Assembly: GCF_018070325.1 (NCBI RefSeq) | Contig: NZ_JAGPXY010000013.1 | Coordinates: 50,915-114,914 of the forward strand | Length of the DNA: 64,000 bases | Reading direction: 5' to 3' | DNA from: Micromonospora sp. H61 | Lineage (GTDB): Bacteria; Actinomycetota; Actinomycetes; Mycobacteriales; Micromonosporaceae | Shown here: piece after piece, positions 16,739 to 25,079 of the stretch | Layout of the letters: every line of letters begins with the position of its first letter | How positions within the stretch are numbered: position 1 is the stretch's first letter | The notes under the pieces: generated by a model | What the model was told of the DNA's origin: nothing | Seen by the model: only the letters and a program-made list of their open reading frames with translations | The model's database searches: none | Made by a program: the position numbers and the translations under genes

Positions 16739-17902
16739 ATGGCTCAGCGGAACAGCTCAGGTCGCGGCGCGACTGCGACCAGGACGAAGCGACAGGCCGG
16801 CAACCAGACGCCGGGTACGCCCGGAGTCTCCGAGTCGGAGATTTCCCGGATGCGGGTGGACGACATCCGCGGGCAGCTGCGCAAACGCGGGGTCTCCGGG
16901 ATCTCCGCATTGCGCAAGCCCGAGCTGGTCAAACAGCTGGTGCGCTCGATGCGGGCCGGCGCCGGTCGGAGCAGCACCGGCCCGTCGGGTCGAGCCGCCG
17001 GCACCAGGGCATCGGCGGGTCGTGCCGCCGCCACCAAGAAGTCCGCGGCCAGGCCGGCGTCCAGCCGCGCGAAGGCCGCGCCGGCGAACAAGAGCGCGCC
17101 CGCGAAGCGGGCCGCCGCAACGAAGGCGACCGCCGGACGGAAGTCGACGGCGGCGGCGAAGAGGGCGCCGGCGAAGAAGGCGACCGCCGCGAAGAGAACC
17201 ACAGCGGCGACGTCGACGGCGGCCCGCAAGAGCACGGCCACGAGCAGGACCACGGCCGCCCGGAAGACCGCCGCGGCGCGGAAGACCACGGCGGCCCGTA
17301 AGACAGCGACGGCGCGTACGGCGCCCGCGCGGAAGGCACCGGCGAAGAAGGCACCGGCGCGGCCGGCGGCGAAGCGCGCGGTACCGGCCAAGAGCGCGGC
17401 GGCGAAGCGAACCACGGCGAAGCGCGCGGCACCGGCCAAGAGCACCACGGCGAAGCGCGCGGCACCGGCCAAGAGCGCGGCGGCCAAGCGCACGTTGACG
17501 CCGTCGACCGGTGGCGGGACGGCGGCCGGCGGGATCCGGACCGGACGGGGTACGGGGCGGTCGGTCCGCAGTTCGCAGGTGATCTCGTCGATCACGGACC
17601 GGCCGGAGCGGCCGGGACGGAGTTTGATCACGGCGAACCACGAGGTGATCCAGCGGTGGGCCCGGGAACGCGGGGCCCGGCCGGCGACCATCGCCGGCAC
17701 CGAGCGGGATGGCCGGGCGGGTGTGTTGACCTTCAACATTCCCGGATACCGGGAAAGCAGCCGGATTCGCGAGATCACCTGGGATGAGTGGTTCTACACG
17801 TTTGACCTGCGGCGCTTGAACCTGATTTATCAGGAACAGCTGCGGGACGGCCGGCAGAGCAACTTCTTCCGGACCGAGTCACCCGATCGGGAAGACGGTT
17901 GA
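16739..17902 (+). CDS. Histone H1-like Lys/Ala-rich protein with Rho N-terminal-like domain
   Basis: A 387-residue protein in three parts. Residues ~35-65 form a SAP/Rho-N-like helix-extended-helix (MRVDDIRGQLRKRGVSGISA). Residues ~75-255 are an almost pure Ala/Lys/Arg/Thr/Pro tract of short AKRTTA/AKKAPA repeats like eukaryotic H1 tails. The last ~110 residues are a separate folded-looking domain with HEVIQRWARERGARPATIAG, NIPGYRESSRIREITWDEW and a C-terminal helix. It probably binds DNA or RNA and compacts the nucleoid; the C-terminal domain resembles a conserved actinobacterial segment of unknown role. ATG 16739 has AAGGAG 11 nt upstream. Confidence 0.8.
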   Translation: MAQRNSSGRGATATRTKRQAGNQTPGTPGVSESEISRMRVDDIRGQLRKRGVSGISALRKPELVKQLVRSMRAGAGRSSTGPSGRAAGTRASAGRAAATKKSAARPASSRAKAAPANKSAPAKRAAATKATAGRKSTAAAKRAPAKKATAAKRTTAATSTAARKSTATSRTTAARKTAAARKTTAARKTATARTAPARKAPAKKAPARPAAKRAVPAKSAAAKRTTAKRAAPAKSTTAKRAAPAKSAAAKRTLTPSTGGGTAAGGIRTGRGTGRSVRSSQVISSITDRPERPGRSLITANHEVIQRWARERGARPATIAGTERDGRAGVLTFNIPGYRESSRIREITWDEWFYTFDLRRLNLIYQEQLRDGRQSNFFRTESPDREDG

Positions 17903-18223
17903 GGTGTTTGCGGGAATGGCCGACGGGTACCCGGCTGTTGCCAACGGACGAGGCCGGAGCAGCGGATACTCGCCAGTTGTGACGGGCGAGACAGCCGTTC
18001 TGGGTTGAATCCAGAATCCGGGCGAACTAGCTTTATTGCACCGCGCCACGTTTGGAAACGTTCGGGGGAGCGGCGGATCGATCAGATCCGCGCACCAGAC
18101 GAGGCGCGAGGGGACGGGTGGAATAACCGTTGGGGGACGGTTCCCACCTGTTTGGACCGGCGGCGTGAGCGGGCGATGCTTACGGGGGTGAGTGTTGCCC
18201 GCCGCCGCCGGCCCCACCGGCGG
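17903..18223. other. Long convergent intergenic region with several hairpins
   Basis: No convincing gene. It contains four small inverted repeats: TTCTGG-7-CCAGAA (17998-18016), ACGTTT-GG-AAACGT (about 18049-18062), GCGGATC-5-GATCCGC (about 18072-18090) and AACCGT-6-ACGGTT (18125-18142), plus an AT-richer patch, CTAGCTTTATTG. On the minus strand the last loop is CCCCCA. It might be a structured RNA or just a recombination-scarred spacer. The only open frame here (minus strand, 17879-18217) has no gene-like character. Confidence 0.4.
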
Positions 18224-18257
18224 GCGCCCACCACGACCTCAGGGACGTGGTGGGCGC
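18224..18257. terminator. Strong hairpin between convergent genes
   Basis: A perfect 12-bp stem (GCGCCCACCACG with CGTGGTGGGCGC), a 10-nt loop, and TTT on the plus strand. It lies 10 bp from the stop of the leftward MFS gene and can serve as a bidirectional terminator. Confidence 0.75.
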
Positions 18258-18267
18258 TTTGCGTCGG

Positions 18268-19563
18268 TTATCCGGTCGGTACGCGGTCTGCGGAGGTTGT
18301 CGGCTCCGGGGCGACAACCCGGCGCAGCGCGGCGACGTGCCGCTCCCGGGGTGGTCCGGCGAGCAGGTGCCCGAGCGCGGCCAGCAGGCCCAGCCCGCCC
18401 ACGATCAGCCAGTGCCGGTCGCCGAGGTGCTGGAGGCTCACCCCGCCGAGGGTGGGCGCGACGAACGCCGCGGCTGGGAACGTCAGGTAGAAGACCGACT
18501 GGTAGCGCGCTCGTAGCTGTGGTGGTGCCAGGTCCGCGTTGATCTGCGCGTTGGGCGGGGCGGCGAGCATCGAGCCGACCGTCCAGACCACTGCGGCACC
18601 CAGGTAGACGGCCAGTTTGTCGGCAATGGCGAGCGCCCCGAAACCGAGCGCGAGCAGCGCCGTGGAGGCGGCCAGCACGACGTCCTTGCGGTGCCTGTCG
18701 ATCAGCCGGGGCACGAACAACTGCCCGACCACGATCAGCGCGCCGCCGAGCGCCACCACCAGCCCGTACGCCGATGGGCCCAGGCCGTCCGCGCGCATGG
18801 CCAGCGGCATGATGGTCGACGTCTGCATGGTGAGTACGGCCAGCACGAAGGTGAGCCCGACGAAGACCAGGAAGGTGCGGTCGGTGAGCGCGGTGTGCAG
18901 TCCCGGCCGGCGGGTCCGGACGGACCTCGGTGCCGCGTCTGTGGCGGGCGGTGGGCTGGCTGCTGGCCGGGCCAACCGCAGGGTTTCGGGCACCTTCCAG
19001 GCGATCACGGCGGCGGCGGTCAGGGTGGCGCCCGCGTCGACCAGGAACAGTGCGGTGAAGCTCGCCTCGGCCAGGACCCCGGCGAGCAGCGAGGCGACCG
19101 CCATGCCCAGGTTGAACGCCCAGAACTGAAGGTTGAACGCGCGTGAGCGGCGCTCGGCGGGCACCACGTCGACGATCGCCGCCACGAATGCCGGGCTGGG
19201 CATCGAGTGGACCACGCCGATCAGCGCGGAGAGCACGGCGATCAGCAGCAGGGGTCGGGTGAAGGCGAGCGCCACCATCAGGCCGACTGTGGCCAGGTGC
19301 GCGGCGAGCAGGGTCGCCCGGCGTCCCCACCGGTCGGCGAGCACCCCGCCGAGCAGTACGCCGGCCGCTCCGCCGGCCCCGTACGCGCCGACCACTGTGC
19401 CGGCCAGGGCTTCGCTCGCGCCGCGTACGTCGGTGAGGTAGAGCGAGAGGAACAGCATGGCGAACGCGCCGGCCCGGTTGATCAGCAGGCCGGCCCAGAG
19501 GTACCAGAAGGTGGCGGGTAGCCCGCCTGCGGTGTCGTGCCACCAGCGCCGCAGGGCGTGCAC
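18268..19563 (-). CDS. MFS transporter A
   Basis: A 431-residue protein with twelve predicted TM segments and the MFS loop motif GGVLADRWGRRATLL between TM2 and TM3. It begins MHALRRWWHDTAGGLPATFWYLW, closely matching its neighbour at 19638-20918, so the two arose by tandem duplication. This is a drug-efflux-like family member; the substrate is unknown. The GTG start has a GGGAGGTCGG ribosome site, and a likely -10 TACTGT lies at 19610-19605 on the minus strand, so the gene can be transcribed independently of its paralogue. Confidence 0.88.
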   Translation of the reverse strand: MHALRRWWHDTAGGLPATFWYLWAGLLINRAGAFAMLFLSLYLTDVRGASEALAGTVVGAYGAGGAAGVLLGGVLADRWGRRATLLAAHLATVGLMVALAFTRPLLLIAVLSALIGVVHSMPSPAFVAAIVDVVPAERRSRAFNLQFWAFNLGMAVASLLAGVLAEASFTALFLVDAGATLTAAAVIAWKVPETLRLARPAASPPPATDAAPRSVRTRRPGLHTALTDRTFLVFVGLTFVLAVLTMQTSTIMPLAMRADGLGPSAYGLVVALGGALIVVGQLFVPRLIDRHRKDVVLAASTALLALGFGALAIADKLAVYLGAAVVWTVGSMLAAPPNAQINADLAPPQLRARYQSVFYLTFPAAAFVAPTLGGVSLQHLGDRHWLIVGGLGLLAALGHLLAGPPRERHVAALRRVVAPEPTTSADRVPTG

Positions 19564-19637
19564 CCGACCTCCCGACAGTTCAGGTTGTTAACTGTTTCCA
19601 CCGCACAGTAGGAACTCCGGCACGGCCGCGCCACTCA

Positions 19638-20918
19638 TTACGCCTCGGCGGGCTGTGGCGCACGGGACGCGGTGGTCGTTGCCAGTGCCTCACCGGAGCG
19701 GCGCAGCGCGGCTGCACGCCGTTCCCGGGCCGGCCCCGACACCAGGTGGGCCACCGCGGTCAGGAGGCCGAGCGCGGCGCAGCCGTACCAGAGGGTGTCG
19801 TTGCCGGCGTGCTCGCGTACCAGGCCGCCGAGGATCGGCGCGCTGGCCCCGGCGATCTGCCACGAGAGGGAGAACACGCCCTGGTAGCGACCGCGCAACT
19901 CGGCCGGGGAGAGCTCGGCGATCAGCGTGGAGTTGGAGGGCGAGTTCAGCATCTCGCCGACCGTCCAGATCAGCACTGTCAGCCCGTAGAACCAGGGGGT
20001 GCCGGCGAACGCGGTCAGCCCGAACCCCACGCCCATCACCACGGACGCCAGCGCGAGCACGTGCGAGCGGCTCCGACCCCGGATCAGTCGGGGCACGAAG
20101 AGTTGGCCGACCACGATCAGGATGCCGTTGAGCGCGATCACCGAGCCGTAGGTGGCGGGGCTCAGACCGTCGTCGCCCATCGCGATCGGCAGCATCGAGA
20201 TGTGCTGGAGGAACACCAGCGCGGCGAACAGGTTGAGTGCCACGAAGCCGAGGTAGACCCGGTCGGTGAGGATCGTGCGCAGCGCCCCGCGCGGAGCCGC
20301 TGCTGCCGCGACGGCGGTGGCGGGGCCGGCCTGTCGGGTCTCCGGCACCTTGCTGAAGATGATCAGCGCGGTGATCAGCATGGTGGCCGCGTCGACCACG
20401 AACAGCAGCAGGTAATCGGCCTGTGCGGCGAGGCCGGCGAGGACGGCGGCGCAGGCGAAGCCCAGGTTGATCGCCCAGTAGTTGAGTGAGAAGGCGCGCA
20501 GCCGGTCCTTCGCCGGCACCACGTCGATCATCATCGCCCCGAACGCGGGCCGGGCCGCCTCGGCGAACATGCCGAGCAGCAGCGCGCCCAGCGCCACCGC
20601 CCAGAGATCCCGGGCCAGCCCGAGCCCGAGCATCATGGCCGCCGCTCCCACGTGGGCGGTGAGCAGTGTCGGTCGGCGACCCCACCGGTCGGCGAGGGTG
20701 CCGCCGGCGGTCGTGCCGAACGCCCCGCCGACGCCCCAGAGGCCGATCACCAGGCCGGCCTGCGAGGCCGAGAAGTCACGTTCCTGGGTCAGGTAGATGG
20801 CGAGGAAGACGAGGACGAACGAGCCGAGTCGGTTGATCAGGGTGCCCGACCACAGGTACCAGAAGGTGGTCGGTAGGCCGCCGGTGGTGTCCCGGAACCA
20901 ACTCCGCATCGTCCGCAT
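19638..20918 (-). CDS. MFS transporter B
   Basis: A 426-residue paralogue of the adjacent transporter with the same N-terminal signature (RSWFRDTTGGLPTTFWYLW), the same GGTLADRWGRRPTLL loop and the VPRLIRGRSRSHV loop before TM7. Two upstream ATG/ATA-near options exist. ATG 20918 is chosen because it aligns with the paralogue's start; the frame is open to 20936. The 75-bp gap to transporter A carries promoter-like sequence. Substrate unknown. Confidence 0.88.
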   Translation of the reverse strand: MRTMRSWFRDTTGGLPTTFWYLWSGTLINRLGSFVLVFLAIYLTQERDFSASQAGLVIGLWGVGGAFGTTAGGTLADRWGRRPTLLTAHVGAAAMMLGLGLARDLWAVALGALLLGMFAEAARPAFGAMMIDVVPAKDRLRAFSLNYWAINLGFACAAVLAGLAAQADYLLLFVVDAATMLITALIIFSKVPETRQAGPATAVAAAAAPRGALRTILTDRVYLGFVALNLFAALVFLQHISMLPIAMGDDGLSPATYGSVIALNGILIVVGQLFVPRLIRGRSRSHVLALASVVMGVGFGLTAFAGTPWFYGLTVLIWTVGEMLNSPSNSTLIAELSPAELRGRYQGVFSLSWQIAGASAPILGGLVREHAGNDTLWYGCAALGLLTAVAHLVSGPARERRAAALRRSGEALATTTASRAPQPAEA

Positions 20919-21061
20919 ATGGCGCCCCGCTTGCAAGTAATGACCGATGTGACTGGCGTGCCTTACAACCCTAGTGGCGGCCGGATCCGCTGGTCATCAG
21001 CTTTTTCACGTGGTGGTCGTCACGACGGCTGCCCGCGTGTCCGTCAGGCGGTTGAGGCAGG

Positions 21062-21838
21062 ATGATCCGCATGACTGCGAGCGAAGGGCCCACCGTCGGG
21101 ACGCTGGTCCTGCTGCGACACGGTGAGAGCGACTGGAATGCCAAGAACCTCTTCACCGGCTGGGTGGACGTCGACCTGACCGAGAAGGGCGAGGGCGAGG
21201 CGCGGCGCGGCGGCGAGCTGATGCGCGAGCACAGCCTGCTACCGGACGTCGTGCACACCAGCGTGATGCGCCGTGCGATCCGCACCGCCGAGCTGGCGCT
21301 CAACGCCGCCGACCGGCACTGGATCGCCGTGCGCCGGTCGTGGCGGCTCAACGAGCGCCACTACGGCGCCCTGCAGGGCAAGAACAAGAAGCAGACCCTC
21401 GACGAGTACGGCGAGGAGCAGTTCATGCTCTGGCGCCGGTCGTACGACACGCCACCGCCGCCCATCGACGACAACGACGAGTGGTCGCAGGTGGGTGACC
21501 CGCGCTACGCGCTGCTGCCGACCGAGCTGATGCCGCGCACCGAGTGCCTCAAGGACGTCGTCGACCGGATGTTGCCCTACTGGTACGACTCGATCGTGCC
21601 GGACATCCTGGCCGGCCGGACGGTGCTGGTGGCCGCGCACGGCAACTCGCTGCGCGCCCTCGTCAAGCACCTCGACCAGATCTCCGACGAGGCGATCGCC
21701 AAGCTGAACATCCCGACGGGCATTCCGCTGCGCTACGACCTCGACCCGCAGCTGCGCCCGCTCACTCTGGGCGGCACCTACCTCGACCCGACCGCTGCGA
21801 AGGCAGCCGCCGCGGCGGTGGCCAACCAGGGGCGCTGA
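21062..21838 (+). CDS. gpmA: 2,3-bisphosphoglycerate-dependent phosphoglycerate mutase
   Basis: A 258-residue glycolytic enzyme interconverting 3- and 2-phosphoglycerate. The phosphohistidine motif [18 protein letters not shown] opens the enzyme, with the partner His in [14 protein letters not shown] and the specificity segment [11 protein letters not shown]. The Gln-Gly-Lys-Asn-Lys run and 250-residue length fit the dPGM family. ATG 21062 is 4 nt after GAGG; ATG 21071 is an alternative. It equals gpm1 (Rv0489), which likewise lies beside senX3-regX3. Confidence 0.96.
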   Translation: MIRMTASEGPTVGTLVLLRHGESDWNAKNLFTGWVDVDLTEKGEGEARRGGELMREHSLLPDVVHTSVMRRAIRTAELALNAADRHWIAVRRSWRLNERHYGALQGKNKKQTLDEYGEEQFMLWRRSYDTPPPPIDDNDEWSQVGDPRYALLPTELMPRTECLKDVVDRMLPYWYDSIVPDILAGRTVLVAAHGNSLRALVKHLDQISDEAIAKLNIPTGIPLRYDLDPQLRPLTLGGTYLDPTAAKAAAAAVANQGR

Positions 21839-21847
21839 GCCACCAGA

Positions 21848-21892
21848 AAGGGGCCCCTCGCCATCGCTTCCCGCGATGGCGAGGGGCCCCTT
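21848..21892. terminator. Bidirectional intrinsic terminator between gpmA and phoU
   Basis: A perfect 20-bp stem (21848-21867 with 21873-21892), a 5-nt loop, and AA/TT ends on both strands. It begins 9 bp after the gpmA stop and ends 10 bp before the phoU stop. Confidence 0.9.
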
Positions 21893-21902
21893 CGCGTGTC
21901 GG

Positions 21903-22556
21903 TCAGTTACTGCTGGGCGTGCTCTCCCCGGTGATCAGGTAGATCACGTGCTCGCCGGCGTTGACCGCGTGGTCGGCGAAGCGCTCGTAGAAGCGGCCCA
22001 GCAGGGTGGCGTCGATCGCCGTCTCCACCCCGTACGGCCAGTCGTCGCCGAGCAGCACGGCGAACAGGTTCTTGTGCAGCTCGTCCATTGCGTCGTCGTC
22101 GCGGTCCAGTTCGCCGGCGAGGTCGGCGTCGGGCTTCGCCAGCACCGAACCGATCTTCACGGCCATCCGGTCGGCGATCTCGGACATCTCGGTGAAGACC
22201 GTCCGCAGCTCGGCCGGTACGGCGGGGGAGGGATGCCGGCGCAGCGCGGTCTTCGCCACGTGCTCGGCGAGGTCGCCCATCCGCTCCAGATCAGCGGCCA
22301 CGTGCAGCGCGGTGATCATCGCCCGGAGGTCGGAGGCGACCGGCGCCTGTCGGGCGAGCAGGTCGCAGACCCGCTCCTCGACGTGCCGGTAGAGGTCGTC
22401 GATCTCGGCGTCCCGCTCGATGACCGTCTCGGCGGCCTGCCGGTCGGCGGTGAGCAGGGCCCGGGTGGCCTGGCGCATGGCGGCGCGGACGCCCTCCGCC
22501 ATGTCCACCAGCAGTTGGCTGACGATCTGGAGGTCGGCCCGGAACTCGTCGCGCAT
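21903..22556 (-). CDS. phoU: Phosphate signalling regulator PhoU
   Basis: A 217-residue all-helical protein built from two PhoU repeats. Each repeat carries the acidic metal-site signature: ERDAEIDDLYRHVEERVCDLL with LRAMITALHVAADLERMGDLAEH in the first, and DRDDDAMDELHKNLF with TLLGRFYERFADHAVNAGEHV in the second. It modulates PhoR signalling and phosphate transport. Two adjacent ATGs are possible; 22556 has AGGA at 7 nt. It diverges from phoR across a PHO box, the arrangement known in Streptomyces. Confidence 0.95.
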   Translation of the reverse strand: MRDEFRADLQIVSQLLVDMAEGVRAAMRQATRALLTADRQAAETVIERDAEIDDLYRHVEERVCDLLARQAPVASDLRAMITALHVAADLERMGDLAEHVAKTALRRHPSPAVPAELRTVFTEMSEIADRMAVKIGSVLAKPDADLAGELDRDDDAMDELHKNLFAVLLGDDWPYGVETAIDATLLGRFYERFADHAVNAGEHVIYLITGESTPSSN

Positions 22557-22623
22557 CATCACGTCCTGTGGTCGGTCGCCGCCGACGGGTGCCGGCGCAG
22601 GGGGTTGAGCAGGTGCGACGCCA

Positions 22624-22629
22624 ACGGTA
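22624..22629 (-). promoter_or_regulatory. -10 box of phoU
   Basis: TACCGT on the minus strand. The PHO-box unit at 22651-22657 overlaps the position of its -35, as expected for a PhoP-activated promoter. Confidence 0.5.
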
Positions 22630-22650
22630 GGGGCGCGCGGACGGATCCCG

Positions 22651-22689
22651 GATGAACCACGGTGAACGACGCCAGACGTGGGGGTGAAC
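22651..22689 (-). promoter_or_regulatory. PHO box (PhoP-binding direct repeats)
   Basis: On the minus strand, GTTCACC occurs at 22689-22683 and again at 22667-22661 (exactly 22 bp, two 11-bp PhoP units apart), followed 10 bp on by GTTCATC at 22657-22651. GTTCACC is the Streptomyces PHO-box core. The units read toward phoU and lie upstream of phoR on the other side. Confidence 0.75.
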
Positions 22690-22749
22690 ACTTCCGTAAG
22701 TGAGGGTAGTTCGTCCCGTTCTGTGTGGTAGCCAGGTTAACAATGACCC

Positions 22750-22755
22750 TACGAT
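22750..22755 (+). promoter_or_regulatory. -10 box for leaderless phoR
   Basis: TACGAT ends 6 nt before GTG 22762. Confidence 0.55.
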
Positions 22756-22761
22756 CGCCGG

Positions 22762-24045
22762 GTGGAGTGGGCGGTGGCGGTCGTGGTGGCCCTGGCGTTG
22801 GTGGCCGGGATGGCCGCCGGTCTGCTGCTGCCCCGGTTCCTGCCGAGGCGGGACGGTCACTCCACGTCGACGGGGAGCGTCAGCTTCCGCTGGAGCAGTG
22901 GGAGGCCCGCGATAGCCGACGAGCAGCAGGCCGGGCTCGGCCGCCGGACGATCGACTCACTCCGGGCCGGTGTCGTGGTCCTGGACAACGACGACGTCCC
23001 CGTGCTGATCAACCCGGCCGCCCGCGCGATGGGGCTGCTGCGTACCGGCAGCACCCCTGGCTCAATCGCCGCGCACCCGCTGATCCGTACCCTTGCCGGC
23101 CAGGTGCGGCGCACCGGCGTGCGACGCGAGATCGAGCTGGACCTGCCCCGAGGTCGCGACAGTGCGGGGGAGAACCCGCTCGGCGTGCACCTGCGGGCGA
23201 TGGGTCTCGGCAACGGCTTCATAGCGGTCGAGGCGGTCGACGTGACCGAGTCGCACCGGCTGACCCGGGTACGACGCGACTTCGTGGCCAACGTGAGCCA
23301 CGAGCTGAAGACACCGATCGGGGCCCTGCAACTGCTCGCCGAGGCGTTGCTGGACGCTACCGAGCCGGCCGACGCCGCGGCACCCGACCTCTCCGAGGAC
23401 CTGGTGGCCGCCCGCCGGTTCGCCGAGCGGATCCAGCACGAGTCGACCCGGCTGGGTCGGCTGGTGCAGGAGTTGCTGGAGTTGACCCGGTTGCAGGGGG
23501 CTGAGCCGCAGCCGCCACCGGAGCCGGTCGCGCTGGACTGGGTGATCGCCGAGGTGGTCGACCGGACCCGCACCACGGCCTCCGCTCGGGGTGTCGCCGT
23601 GACAGTGGACGGGGCGCGTGGCCTCACCGCGTACGGCAGCGACTCCCAACTCGCCACCGCGGTGGCGAACCTGGTGGAGAACGCCATCAACTACTCGGGC
23701 GAGGACACCACGGTGCGGGTGACCCTCCGCGGCGACGACGAGCACGTCGAGGTCGCCGTCTCCGACCAGGGCATCGGTATCGCCCCCACCGACGTCGACC
23801 GGATCTTCGAGCGGTTCTACCGGGCCGACCAGGCCCGCTCGCGTGCCACCGGCGGCACCGGGCTCGGCCTGGCGATCGTGAAACACATTGCGAGCAACCA
23901 TGGCGGACGGGTCGAGGTGTCGAGCACTCTTGGTGGTGGATCGACGTTCACCCTCCGGCTGCCCGCCAGTCCACCGGACGACCTCCTGGCGACACTGCCG
24001 CCGGTTGGGATCGAGTCCGGTCCGACTGGGCTACGGCAGGTCTGA
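22762..24045 (+). CDS. phoR: Phosphate-sensing histidine kinase PhoR/SenX3
   Basis: A 427-residue kinase with one N-terminal TM (AVVVALALVAGMAAGLLL), a PAS-like domain at ~45-165, a HisKA dimer with the phosphorylated His in RRDFVANVSHELKTPIGALQ and an HATPase with LVENAINYS (N box), VSDQGIGIAP (G1), RIFERFYR (F box) and GGTGLGLAIVKH (G2). It lacks a sizeable extracellular sensor, as usual for SenX3/PhoR, where control passes through PhoU and Pst. It is followed after 24 bp by phoP. The GTG start is fixed by a -10 box 6 nt upstream. Confidence 0.94.
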   Translation: MEWAVAVVVALALVAGMAAGLLLPRFLPRRDGHSTSTGSVSFRWSSGRPAIADEQQAGLGRRTIDSLRAGVVVLDNDDVPVLINPAARAMGLLRTGSTPGSIAAHPLIRTLAGQVRRTGVRREIELDLPRGRDSAGENPLGVHLRAMGLGNGFIAVEAVDVTESHRLTRVRRDFVANVSHELKTPIGALQLLAEALLDATEPADAAAPDLSEDLVAARRFAERIQHESTRLGRLVQELLELTRLQGAEPQPPPEPVALDWVIAEVVDRTRTTASARGVAVTVDGARGLTAYGSDSQLATAVANLVENAINYSGEDTTVRVTLRGDDEHVEVAVSDQGIGIAPTDVDRIFERFYRADQARSRATGGTGLGLAIVKHIASNHGGRVEVSSTLGGGSTFTLRLPASPPDDLLATLPPVGIESGPTGLRQV

Positions 24046-24069
24046 CAGCAAATGGAAAGGAAATCCCCG

Positions 24070-24753
24070 TTGAGCCGCGTTCTCGTGGTCGAGGACGAGG
24101 AGTCGTTCTCCGACGCCTTGTCGTACATGCTCCGTAAGGAGGGCTTTGAGGTTTCGGTCGCCGCGACCGGCACCGACGCCCTCACCGAGTTCGACCGGAC
24201 CGGCGCCGACATCGTGCTGCTCGACCTGATGTTGCCCGAGATGTCGGGGACCGAGGTCTGCCGGCAGTTGCGGCAGCGCTCCGCCGTACCGATCATCATG
24301 GTCACCGCCCGGGACAGCGAGATCGACAAGGTGGTCGGGCTGGAGATCGGCGCCGACGACTACGTCACGAAGCCGTACTCGCCGCGGGAACTGGTCGCCC
24401 GGATCCGGGCGGTGCTGCGCCGGCAGAGCCCGGAGGTGGCCGAGGCGGGCGCGCCGACGCTGGCCGCCGGGCCGGTGCGGATGGACATCGAGCGGCACGT
24501 GGTGACCGTCGACGGCGGGGCCGTACAGCTGCCGCTGAAGGAATTCGAACTGCTGGAGCTGCTGCTGCGCAACGCGGGCCGGGTGCTCACCCGCGGTCAG
24601 CTCATCGACCGGGTCTGGGGCGCCGACTACGTCGGTGACACCAAGACGCTGGACGTGCACGTCAAGCGGCTGCGCTCCAAGATCGAGCCGGAGCCGTCCG
24701 CGCCGCGCTTCATCGTGACCGTGCGGGGTCTGGGCTACAAGTTCGAGCCGTGA
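24070..24753 (+). CDS. phoP: Response regulator PhoP/RegX3
   Basis: A 227-residue OmpR-type regulator. The receiver has the acidic pair in VVEDEES, the phospho-acceptor Asp in IVLLDLMLPEMSG and the Lys in DDYVTKPYSP. The C-terminal winged helix has GQLIDRVWG and TLDVHVKRLRSKIE. It binds GTTCACC PHO boxes such as the one at 22651-22689. Start: an ATG at 24052 has no ribosome site, whereas TTG 24070 is preceded by AAAGGAAA and yields LSRVLVVEDEES, the usual N-terminus, so TTG is preferred. Confidence 0.94.
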   Translation: MSRVLVVEDEESFSDALSYMLRKEGFEVSVAATGTDALTEFDRTGADIVLLDLMLPEMSGTEVCRQLRQRSAVPIIMVTARDSEIDKVVGLEIGADDYVTKPYSPRELVARIRAVLRRQSPEVAEAGAPTLAAGPVRMDIERHVVTVDGGAVQLPLKEFELLELLLRNAGRVLTRGQLIDRVWGADYVGDTKTLDVHVKRLRSKIEPEPSAPRFIVTVRGLGYKFEP

Positions 24754-24762
24754 TCGGCGTAC

Positions 24763-24799
24763 CCGAAGGGGGTCTGCGCTCGACGCGGGCCCCCTTCGG
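24763..24799 (+). terminator. Terminator-like hairpin after phoP
   Basis: A perfect 10-bp stem, CCGAAGGGGG with CCCCCTTCGG, starts 10 bp after the phoP stop, with a 17-nt loop. Confidence 0.6.
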
Positions 24800-24875
24800 C
24801 CTGTCCGCCTTGAGCGGCGGGCCAGCTACGGGAGCTGAGCCACCTGCGCGGCTTGGGCGAGTCAGTTGATGCGGC

Positions 24876-24997
24876 CCTTTGGAGCTGATGTCACAGACGA
24901 GTCATCCGCCGACGTCGTAGAGCTGACGTCCGTAGAGCTGACGTCCGTAAAGCTGACGTCCGTAGAGCCGATGCCGTAAACGAGTCAGCTCCAAAGG
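24876..24997. repeat. 122-bp element: 15-bp tandem repeats inside a 13-bp inverted repeat
   Basis: CCTTTGGAGCTGA (24876-24888) and its exact reverse complement (24985-24997) bound four tandem units of GTAGAGCTGACGTCC (24917-24931, 24932-24946, 24947-24961 with one change, 24962-24975 degenerate). The gap 24754-25079 between phoP and the leftward Cys-rich gene holds this element and the phoP terminator, with nothing else evident. Confidence 0.85.
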
Positions 24998-25079
24998 CGT
25001 CCCGCCCGACGCGCCGGCTCCTTGCCCTCGGCCGTTGTCAGGTGGAAGTGTCGCAGTCACTGGATTGTCACCGAGACGG

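Noticed and set aside
17952..18025. tRNA-like segment: a 5+7+5 T-arm-like hairpin (TCTGG-GTTGAAT-CCAGA) and near-complementary ends GGCCGGA/TCCGGGC about 70 nt apart
   Set aside because: No D arm and no 5-bp anticodon stem with a 7-nt loop can be formed, the loop lacks TTC, and an extra base separates T arm and acceptor. At most a chance or decayed resemblance.
17879..18217. 112-codon minus-strand frame in the gap after the histone-like gene
   Set aside because: No Shine-Dalgarno, atypical composition, overlaps the hairpin series and the 3' end of the neighbouring gene.
18224..18257. Riboswitch-like structure
   Set aside because: A simple perfect stem-loop next to two convergent stops; a terminator explains it.
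22651..22689. Reading the GGTGAAC repeats as coding sequence of a longer phoU (start 22691)
   Set aside because: PhoU homology starts at MRDEF (22556), which has its own ribosome site; the upstream residues are unlike the family.
24876..24997. CRISPR-like array in the 15-bp tandem repeats
   Set aside because: Units are directly contiguous with no spacers, too short, and no cas genes are present.
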